A DNA stretch of 64,000 nt. Source: Bernardetia sp042180575. GTDB lineage: Bacteria > Bacteroidota > Bacteroidia > Cytophagales > Bernardetiaceae. The stretch covers positions 4,340,001 through 4,404,000 of the forward strand of contig NZ_CP170094.1 of the NCBI RefSeq assembly GCF_042180575.1, read 5' to 3'. Of this stretch, positions 1 to 8,300 are shown piece after piece (the first letter of the stretch is position 1; each line of letters begins with the position of its first letter). Position numbers and translations under genes: made by a program. The notes beneath the pieces were generated by a model, which did not search any database, was not told the DNA's origin, and saw only the letters and a program-made list of their open reading frames with translations.

Positions 1-3000
1 CTGCAAAATCTGTTGCATTTGTTCCTGTTACATTAATGGAAGAAATAGTTAAGCTAGAGTTTGTTACTGTGTTCTGAATAGTATAAGTAATGGTTCTGCT
101 TGTTGTTACATTTCCAAAATCTGTATTATCAGCAATACTTGGGGTAACATCACCAGAAACAATAGAAGTAGCATTTCCTTGTACGTTTATTTCAGCTATA
201 TTGCTTGGCGCAGTACCACTAACACCATTTGAAGAGCCGTCGATCCAGTTTGAAGAAGCTCCTGTCAGAGCAAAATTAGTGAGCGTTCCATCATTATTGT
301 TGCTTGTCAAGTCATTCAAGGTCGTAACTGTTGTATTATTTCCTCCTGCAACCCCTTGGTTAAAGTTGTAATAAGCGAGTAAACCTGTTTCATTTCCAAC
401 TAGTTCATTATTTATATTCGCATTAATTTCTGAACAACTACGAGCTACATTCCAAATACGAACTTCGTCTAAAGCACCACTAAGTCTTCTATTACCACTT
501 CCTAAATGACCTAAATAATAATAAACGTTATTGTTTATAGAGGTTGTTGATGCAGTGCTTCCAACTAAAACACCATCGAAGTAAAGTAAGAGTTGTGTAT
601 TGGTTTTAACAGCAGCTATGTGATGCCACTGATTATCAATATAATTTACTCCTGTTGTAGTAACCTCATCTCCTCCTAAATCTGCAGCTGGAACACGTTG
701 TCCAAATCGTAATTCTCCTCCTCTCCCAAAACCAAGAAAACTATAACTTTGAAGACTACCAGCAGCATCTGTTCCATCTAATAACATAGTATTAGGTGTA
801 TCTGCCTTAAACCACATTTCATAAGTATATGCTGAGGTAACAGGAATAAAACCAATATCAACATAGTCATCAACTCCATCTAAACTTAAGGCATTGTTAT
901 TTGAAGCTATATCCCCTGTACCTTGTACAGCAAAATCAAAAGCAGCTTCATCAGGGTCATTACTATTAATAGTAATCGTTGCAGTACGCAACCCAGCAGC
1001 AGAAGGTGTAAATATAAGATCCATGCGAATGCCTAACCCTCCTGGTAGAATAGTTACTGGAAATGATATACCTAACGAGAAGTCAGAGCTATTTGCACCA
1101 CTCACATTGATAGATGAAATATCTAAATCTGCTGTTCCTGTGTTTTCAATAATGTAGGTTACTCTTCTACTTGTTGTTACACTACCAAAATCTGTATTGT
1201 CTGTTGTGCTTGGAGTCATATCTCCATCAGCAATATCATTACCATTACCTTGGACATTAATATTCGCATTTGCAGCACACAAAAGAGCATCTCCTGTAAT
1301 TGTCCAATTATTAGGAGCAGAAGTAAGAGTATTTCTTTCAGTTACTGCCGTACAGTAAGTTAAGGCAGTAGCTCCTAAAGTTACATTAGGTCGTAGAGTC
1401 TGTCCAGCCCAGTCTATGAGTGTAGCATCATAGTTAGTTGTATTTAATCCTGAGTTATTAAGCATGTCTGGCATATCCACAACACTAGATATATCCCATC
1501 CTCCAATATCTTGATTGAAAGCCGTTGCACCTAAAAACATAGCAGACATATCTGTAACATTACCTGTATTCCACCCTCCAATATCTTGATTGAAAGCTAT
1601 TGCATTACTAAACATCCCAAACATATATATAACATTACTTGTATTCCACCCACCAATATCTTGATTAAAAGCCGTTGCACCCAAAAACATCTCAGACATA
1701 TATATAACATTACTTGTATTCCATCCTCCAATATCTTGATTGAAAGCTATTGCACCTTCAAATATAGCATGCATACCTGTAACATTGCTTGTATTCCACC
1801 CTCCAATATCTTGATTGAAAGCCCTTGCACCTTGAAACAAAACAGGCATACTTGTAACATTGCTTGTATTCCACCCTCCAATATCTTGATTGAAAGCTCT
1901 TGCACCTCGAAACAAACCATACATACTTGTAACATTACTTGTATTCCACCCTCCAATGTCTTGATTGAAAGCCTGTGCAGCACTAAACATCTCAGTCATT
2001 AATGTGACGTTACTTGTATTCCACCCTCCAATATCTTGATTGAAAGCTATTGCAAGATTAAACATACTAGTCATATCTGTAACATTACTTGTATTCCACC
2101 CTCCAATATCTTGATTAAAAGCTATTGCAGCATAAAACATACTAGACATGTCTGTAATATTGTCTGTATCCCAAGTATTCATAGTTGTGTTACCATCAAA
2201 TATGGTGCATCTACGAAACATGAAAGATAGGTCTGTGACTCCTGTTAAGTTGGGAGTATCAGTGGCATTATAAGTAAGGTTGTTGCAACCATAAAAAGCC
2301 TTTGCCATCGAAGTCCAAGCTATATTCCCCCATGCTTCTATGGTTCTTATTTTTGTTTTCTCTGCTAAATTATTATTCATATAAAACCTTGGGAAATCTC
2401 CAGTGATAGCTATTTCATAACTACTCCCATTTTCTAAACCTGTGATGGTATAATCTCCAGTTTGTCCTGTAGCAGAGCCATCTCCTACACCTGTGTTGCT
2501 AAGGTTTGTCCAAGTAATGTCATAATTATATGTCTCTGTTGTTTCTGTTGGAATCATGATTGTTCCATCAGTGGTTATCCAAGTAGTACGGAAAGAGTCT
2601 GGGGTAGGCGTGGGAGAATTTCCAAATATGTAGGCTGCTCCAGCAAAACTGCCTCCTGTAGTTTCTCTAGGTGCTCCTACAATAGCATAATCTATTGAAG
2701 TAGAAACAGAAAAACCAAAATAATCTCCATTTTCAGCATCACTAGCCTGTACTTTTTGTTCTTCTACCCAACTTGTACCTACTCTCTTAAACATATAAGC
2801 AGAGCCAGAACCTCCACCTAAAACGCCTTGAGTTGCTCCTATAATTGCCTTATCATCTTGTATAGACACAGAGTAACCAAATAATTCTCCACTTTGTGCA
2901 TCGCTTGCTTGTATTTTAGTTTCTTGCACCCAAGTTGTACCTGTATGCTTAAGCATGTAAGCTGCTCCTACGTTTCCACCTAGTGCACTATCACGATAAC

Positions 3001-3874
3001 CATGCGCTCCTACTAAAATATATTCTCCAGAAACAGACACAGAATGACCAAAAAGTCCAACACCTTGTACATCATTTGCCTTTATTTTTGTTTCTTGTGT
3101 CCAAGAAGTGCCATTACGTTCAAAAATATAAACAGCACCAGAATTCTCTTCTTGTGTATCTTCTGCTCTAGCTCCTACAACAGCATAATCATTTGAAATG
3201 GCAACTGAACGAGCAAAATTATCATTGAAATCTCCATCACTAGCAAATACCTTAGCTTCCTCTACCCAGTTAGAGCCATTACGTTTGAAAATATAAGCTG
3301 CTCCTGCGTCGGCTGTTGCACCATCACTTCCATGAGCACCTACAATAGCATAGTCTCCTGAAATAGAAACTGCCCAACCGAATATACTAAGAGTTTGCAC
3401 ATCGCTTGCCTGTATTTTGGCTTCTTGAGTCCAAGTAGATCCGTTGCGTTTAAAAACATAAGCTGCCCCAGCAAAACTTCCTCCTGTATCTTCCCCATAA
3501 GCACCCACAATAGCATAATCGCCTGAAATAGAAACCGATTGCCCAAAGTAATCATTTGCTTGTATATCATTTGCTTGTATCTTGGTTTCCTGTATCCAGT
3601 TAGAGCCATCACGCTTAAAAATATAAGCTGCTCCTGCGTCAGCTCCTCCTGTATCTTCTTCCAAAGCTCCTACAATGGCATAATCGCCTGAAATAGAAAC
3701 CGATGCACCAAAATAATCATAACTTTCTATGTCTGTAGATAATAGCTTTGCTATTTCTGTAGTAGGTTGTGCCATGACTTGCTGAATAGAGCAGCAAATG
3801 ATGAATAGAAAAACACTTTTAATCAAAAGGCTTTGCCAGTAATTAATTTGAAAACTGTAAAACTTTTGTAACAT
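1..3874 (-). CDS. Giant secreted FG-GAP / BspA-LRR / LamG surface protein (C-terminus beyond window)
   Basis: The reading frame is open from an ATG at 3874 down to base 1, so at least 1291 residues are present and the C-terminus is missing. A hydrophobic signal peptide lies at about residues 15-36 and ends near VMAQP. Next come about seven FG-GAP-like repeats of roughly 55 residues (DYFG..VSISGDYAIVGA, residues 45-435), then BspA-type leucine-rich (DUF285) 25-residue repeats (about 515-820). A choice-of-anchor D domain follows (about 870-985), then a LamG/concanavalin-like domain (about 1000-1165) and the start of a second choice-of-anchor D domain. These domains are typical of exported Bacteroidota adhesins. 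The missing C-terminus probably holds a T9SS sorting domain, but that is inference. Ligand and role are unknown. Confidence 0.85.
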   Translation of the reverse strand, partial: MLQKFYSFQINYWQSLLIKSVFLFIICCSIQQVMAQPTTEIAKLLSTDIESYDYFGASVSISGDYAIVGALEEDTGGADAGAAYIFKRDGSNWIQETKIQANDIQANDYFGQSVSISGDYAIVGAYGEDTGGSFAGAAYVFKRNGSTWTQEAKIQASDVQTLSIFGWAVSISGDYAIVGAHGSDGATADAGAAYIFKRNGSNWVEEAKVFASDGDFNDNFARSVAISNDYAVVGARAEDTQEENSGAVYIFERNGTSWTQETKIKANDVQGVGLFGHSVSVSGEYILVGAHGYRDSALGGNVGAAYMLKHTGTTWVQETKIQASDAQSGELFGYSVSIQDDKAIIGATQGVLGGGSGSAYMFKRVGTSWVEEQKVQASDAENGDYFGFSVSTSIDYAIVGAPRETTGGSFAGAAYIFGNSPTPTPDSFRTTWITTDGTIMIPTETTETYNYDITWTNLSNTGVGDGSATGQTGDYTITGLENGSSYEIAITGDFPRFYMNNNLAEKTKIRTIEAWGNIAWTSMAKAFYGCNNLTYNATDTPNLTGVTDLSFMFRRCTIFDGNTTMNTWDTDNITDMSSMFYAAIAFNQDIGGWNTSNVTDMTSMFNLAIAFNQDIGGWNTSNVTLMTEMFSAAQAFNQDIGGWNTSNVTSMYGLFRGARAFNQDIGGWNTSNVTSMPVLFQGARAFNQDIGGWNTSNVTGMHAIFEGAIAFNQDIGGWNTSNVIYMSEMFLGATAFNQDIGGWNTSNVIYMFGMFSNAIAFNQDIGGWNTGNVTDMSAMFLGATAFNQDIGGWDISSVVDMPDMLNNSGLNTTNYDATLIDWAGQTLRPNVTLGATALTYCTAVTERNTLTSAPNNWTITGDALLCAANANINVQGNGNDIADGDMTPSTTDNTDFGSVTTSRRVTYIIENTGTADLDISSINVSGANSSDFSLGISFPVTILPGGLGIRMDLIFTPSAAGLRTATITINSNDPDEAAFDFAVQGTGDIASNNNALSLDGVDDYVDIGFIPVTSAYTYEMWFKADTPNTMLLDGTDAAGSLQSYSFLGFGRGGELRFGQRVPAADLGGDEVTTTGVNYIDNQWHHIAAVKTNTQLLLYFDGVLVGSTASTTSINNNVYYYLGHLGSGNRRLSGALDEVRIWNVARSCSEINANINNELVGNETGLLAYYNFNQGVAGGNNTTVTTLNDLTSNNNDGTLTNFALTGASSNWIDGSSNGVSGTAPSNIAEINVQGNATSIVSGDVTPSIADNTDFGNVTTSRTITYTIQNTVTNSSLTISSINVTGTNATDFA
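1502..2176 (-). repeat. Nine tandem 75-bp repeats encoding 25-residue BspA-type LRR units
   Basis: The motif ctccaatatcttgattga recurs at exactly 75-bp spacing (starts near 1501, 1576, 1651, 1726, 1801, 1876, 1951, 2026 and 2101). On the minus strand each unit encodes a 25-residue block of the form FNQDIGGWNTSNVT..M...F.GA. More degenerate units flank the block on both sides (1420-1500 and 2180-2330). These are coding repeats of the surface protein, not intergenic repeats. Confidence 0.9.
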
Positions 3875-4057
3875 TATTAATTTATATTATAAAATGAAAT
3901 AATATCATCTGCTGTATTTAAATAGCTCATTTATAGTTTGCTACATATCTTTGCAGATGTAAGAGAGAAATGCTCTCTCATAATGAATTACAAAAGTATT
4001 GGATTAGAAAATAAGTAAAAATAGGGCATTTGGGGTATTTTTTAGCTAATCATATAT

Positions 4058-4096
4058 CAGCAATATTGCTAATTTAATTCACATTGGGAATTGCTG
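4058..4096 (-). mobile_element. Short remnant of MITE family A (left terminal repeat)
   Basis: Read on the minus strand from 4096, the sequence begins cagcaattcccaatgt and continues aattaaattagcaa. It matches the left end of the complete elements at 32683-32843 and 60413-60499. It ends after about 39 bp in another cagcaat inverted copy. No 9-bp target duplication is visible (flanks atcatatat and attataata), so this is a deleted or solo end. It sits 9 bp from the IS630-type element. Confidence 0.6.
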
Positions 4097-4105
4097 ATTA
4101 TAATA

Positions 4106-5202
4106 TATACTCAATAGAAATTGGTTTTCGAAAATTGGACGTGAAAATTCGGAGCTAAAAGTTCTTCTAGCTCATCTTTATAATCAACGATATATTCGAA
4201 AAATGTAAGGACATTAGTCCTAAATTTTTTAAATGTGTCGTAGTATTCGTAATCAATTACTTTCTTTCTCATGAACTTCCAAAGCCTTTCAATTAAGTTT
4301 AAATTAGGTGAGTAAGTGGGTAAATAAATGAGTTCTATTTTAGAGTCATATATCCAATCTTGAACCAAATAAGATTTGAAATAAGAGGCTTGGTCTAAGA
4401 CAATGTAAACCTTACTTTTATCTGAATACGCTACTTCTACTTTATCTAAAAACTCTCTTACACTATCTGAATCAACTGTTTTTGATTCACTAATGAGTAT
4501 ATCACTTGGGTTTTGGACATTTACTGTGCCTGTCAAGTTTATACGTTTTCTACCACTTATACTTTTGATTTCATGCTCCTCTCCTGTTGGAATCTAACCA
4601 TAATTACTTCGTGTATTCCACTGAGGATGAACAGCATCTGAATAAAGTAGGACGGCATTTTCTGAATCTAAACGTTCTATCAAAGCCTCTATATCTTCTA
4701 AAAAGTGAGTTTGAAGCTCCTTATCTGCCTTAGCAGGAACTGTTTTTGTCTTTTTATAGGAGAAACCCAGACGTTTCATTAAGCTAGGAAGACTTTTAAG
4801 AGCATAATCGATACCTAAATTTTCTTTTATCCAATAAGCAATAGATTGACAATTTTTATGCAAGTGAGAACGAAGTTCTTTATCTAATGCAGCTAACTCA
4901 AAGTTGTCTAGTTTGCCCCAAAAACCCAAATAATTAGAAGAAATAAAGCTAGAAACACCAGAATGTTCATAACTTTTTACATAATTATAAATACTGCTCA
5001 AGTCAATGCCTAAAATTTCAGAGAGTTCTTTTGCTGATTTACCTTGGTCTAAACTCAAAAGCACAGTACAACGAATATAGTTCTTCTTACCTACTACGAT
5101 AAGTTGCTAAAATTTCTCTATCAGAATCACTAAGTTGAAAAATCATAATCTAAAGATAATCAAATGCTAACTATTTTCGAAATCTAATTATGGATGAGTA
5201 TA
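4106..5202 (-). mobile_element. IS630-type insertion sequence, about 1.1 kb, inactivated
   Basis: The termini form an imperfect inverted repeat. The left end reads tatactcaatagaaattgg and continues ttttcgaaaa. The right end, reverse-complemented, reads tatactcatccataattaga and continues tttcgaaaat. The outermost TA on each side fits the TA target duplication of IS630/Tc1-mariner elements. The only gene inside is a transposase with a frameshift and a nonsense codon, so the copy should not be autonomous. Confidence 0.85.
4111..5146 (-). pseudogene. IS630-family transposase, broken by a frameshift and a stop
   Basis: The ancestral start is the ATG at 5146 (MIFQLSDSDREILATYRSR). After codon 19 a one-base shift near 5089-5092 is needed to continue into KKNYIRCTVLLSLDQGKSA. 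A helix-turn-helix region follows (LSEILGIDLSSIYNYVKSY), then the first catalytic Asp in LLYSDAVHPQWNTRSNYG. The next codon is TAG at 4594-4596, where related transposases carry Trp before IPTGEE. The frame then continues IPTGEEHEIKSISGRKRINL to the second Asp (VYIVLDQASYF) and the third acid (SPNLNLIERLW). All three DDE residues are present, so only these two lesions separate it from an intact gene. It ends at TGA 4111-4113, within 6 bp of the terminal repeat. Confidence 0.85.
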
Positions 5203-5268
5203 ACTGTTCTGTATGTTTAAGAATATACACAAATCTTTCTTTTTTTAACTTATCTATTTCTGCCATAA
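5203..5268 (-). pseudogene. 5' stub of a small ORF cut by the IS630 element
   Basis: An ATG at 5268 opens MAEIDKLKKERFVYILKHTE and runs straight into the IS630 terminal repeat at 5202. Removing the element in silico extends the frame about 9 codons (QLYYNQQFPM) into the MITE remnant, where it stops. It may be the N-terminus of a gene destroyed by successive insertions, or a chance ORF. No family was recognised. Confidence 0.25.
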
Positions 5269-5329
5269 TTTTATCAAAAAATCATTTGTATAGTTTTAAA
5301 CTAAAAACAAAATGATAATAAAAAGTAAA

Positions 5330-5358
5330 AAAACCATTCCTCAATGAAGAATGGTTTT
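5330..5358 (-). terminator. Rho-independent terminator of the HYR-repeat protein gene
   Basis: A perfect 10-bp stem (aaaaccattc / gaatggtttt) encloses a 9-nt loop, 42 bp past the stop codon at 5400. On the minus strand the hairpin is followed by a T-run (ttttttactttttatt). Confidence 0.75.
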
Positions 5359-5399
5359 ATCTGTTACTTTAATCCATTGGATTATCTTTATTCTAATTT

Positions 5400-8300
5400 T
5401 TATTCGATAATAATTTGTTTTGAATAGACTGAGTTAGTTTGATTAAAACGAATCATATACATTCCACTTGGCTTATTTTGAAGACTTATTTTGAAATCTT
5501 GACTTCCTTTTTCAAGCGTTTTTGTGTAAATTTTTCTACCAATTCCATCAAAAACAGTGATTTGAATATCTTCTGTTAGAGAATTTCCAAAATGAATATT
5601 GAATAGCCCACTACTTGGATTTGGATAAATTTTGAATAAATCATTTTTCAAATCTTCTTTACCTGTAATAACTGGAGTTTTGGGAACAGAGAAATAAACT
5701 GTTCTAGTTTGGATTAAACACCCATTTTGATTTGTGATTTTGGCAGAATAATTACCATTTACTGTTGGGCTAATTTCAAAAGTAGAACCTAAATCAGTCT
5801 CTAATTCTCCTTCAAAATACCATTCTATATTTGCAATTTCAGATTGAGATAAATTTACATCTTCTACAAAAAGAGACGTTTTATCTTCACTAATTCTCAA
5901 ATAAATTGGCAATACTTCAAAGTGGTTAATTTCTAGTTCATTTGAAAGGGAGTTACAAGCATTATTTTGATTAGAAATTGCACGAACTTCATAGCTTCCT
6001 TTTATAGAAGTAGAAATCGAATTTCCATTTTTTCTTAAATTTCCTCCATTTCTAAACCATTGATAAATCACATCGTTTTGAGGATTCTGAATAGAAATTG
6101 TAGTTTCTGTATTTGGACAAATAATACTCTCACTTGCTTCTAAAATAGGTGTTTGAGGAATATCTGTAACAATTATTTCAATTTCACTACTTGCTTGGCA
6201 ACCAGTTGCATTTGTTATTTGTAATGTATAAATCCCTGATTGAGTAACATTCAAACTTTGATTGTTTCCTACAATTACATTATTCAAAATCCATTCATAA
6301 TTGATATTTTCTCCTGTTGAAACGGCATTGATAGTTCCATTTTGACAGAATTTTGTGCTATTTGATTGTTGAATTTTAGCGACTGGATTTTGATTTAATT
6401 TTACTTTTACTTTTTCAGACATAAAACTACAAACTCCTTTTTGCACGAATACTTGATAATTGCCCGAATAATTTGCTGTAATAGTTTGTCCATTTGTTCC
6501 CAAATTAGTTCCATTCAAAAACCACGTATAAGTTGCGTTTTCTACCTCTTGGGCTGTTAGTTCAATAGAATTTTCGCAACTTTCTCGGTTATTTTCTCCT
6601 ACAATTTTTGCTTCAAAAGTAGGTTGTACATTTACCAAAATAGGTATTCTTTCGCTTTCCGTTCCACCTCTTCCGATAACAGAAGCATAAAACGTGGTAG
6701 TTTCAGAAATAGAAGGTAATTCAAAACTTCCATTGCTACTTTCTAAAAGTAAATTTCCATTTGTTTCTTGTGCATAAACTCTAAATATTGTTCCCGAACC
6801 TTCGATTTTTAGATTTGCTTTCCCTTCTCCACAAATAGTAGAAATAGAAAGTAAAATAGGTTTTTCTGGGAACGTCCATTCGTTAGCACGAGAAGCATCA
6901 GATTCTATGTTTTGATTTACAACTCCGACTAATTTATAGCTGTAACGAGTATCTGGATTTAGATTTTCATCAGAATAACTTGTAATTGTAGTTGGAAACT
7001 CTCTTACAAAACGGTTATTTCGGTACAATCTATAAGCTCTATGAACTTGACTATTTCTTTCCCACGTTAGATTTATTTGAGAAGTAGAAATAGCAGTTGC
7101 ACGAAGATTAAGAGGAATGAAATCTAAGAAACGAATCACTAAATCAGTTTTGATAGAAGTGATTACATTTGCAGCCGTTACACCCACAAAAGCAGCATCA
7201 TTGAAAATTACTGTTAGGTTTTCAATTTCATCAACAACGGCATTATTTATTGCTGAACCTTCTAATCTAAAAGCTAATTCTGTATCTGAAATTTTAATAA
7301 TTGAGGCTGTCAGACCAGCAGGAATGTTTGAAACTGTTACTTTTCCTGTGGCAATAAAGTTTTCTCCGTTTGTTCCTGTAAAAATATCACAGGCATAGCT
7401 TTTTATAGAAATTGTATTTCCCAAAACTCCTGAAGTGGTTGGATAAATTTCAGAAAAACCAGCAGTCGAATACAAAAGCTCATAACGCTGATTTACGGTT
7501 ACATCAAACGAACAAGTCGCTGTATTTCCATTATTATCAGTTACAAGAAATGTATTTGTAGTTGTTCCGACAGGATATAAATCTCCAGAAGCAATTCCTG
7601 CTGTTTGATTGAGTGAAGCAATCGTACAATTATCTGACACAGTTGGCAGAGCAAAAGTTACGATTGCACCACAAATATTAGGGTCATTATTGACAATTAT
7701 ATTTGTAGGACAAGTAATAGTAGGGTTTTGTGTATCAGAAACTGTAACTGTAAAATCATCACTTAATGAAATATTTCCATTTACATCTGTTGCAGTCCAA
7801 GTAATTATTGTAATTCCGACATTGAATACTTGATTTGCTAATGTTGTAACTGTTCCAGTAGTTGCCCCAGTCAAAATGTATGAGTAGGAAGCAACTGAAC
7901 AATTATCAGTAGCAATTCCGTTTGGAATATTGGTTGCACCTATTAGATTGATAAAATTACAATTTCCTGTATCAGCATTTCTTGTAAAATCTGTTTGTGC
8001 TGTCAAAGTTGGTAACTGTGTATCATTTACAGTAACAGTAAATTCATCACTTGCAGAAGTATTACCATTTACATCTATTGCTGTCCAAGTAACTGTTGTT
8101 GTTCCTAAATTAAATACTTGATTTGCTAGAGTTGTAACTGTTCCTGTTGTTGCACCAGTCAGAACATACGAATAGGAAGCAACAGAACAATTATCTGCTG
8201 CAACTCCATTTGGAATATCTGTATTTGTAAAAGAACAAACTCCATTATCTGCATTTCTTGTATAATTTGGTTTTGCTGTTAGAATTGGTAACTGAGTATC

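Noticed and set aside
1502..2176. CRISPR-like array
   Set aside because: The 75-bp repeats are coding and are read in one continuous minus-strand frame without spacer variation typical of CRISPR.
1586..2230. Plus-strand open frames across the BspA repeats
   Set aside because: They are frame shadows of the 75-bp repeat on the opposite strand. Codon-periodic Cys/His content is an artefact and they lack starts with any context.
7117..8121. Several plus-strand open frames over the HYR gene
   Set aside because: These are antisense shadows of the repeated minus-strand gene.
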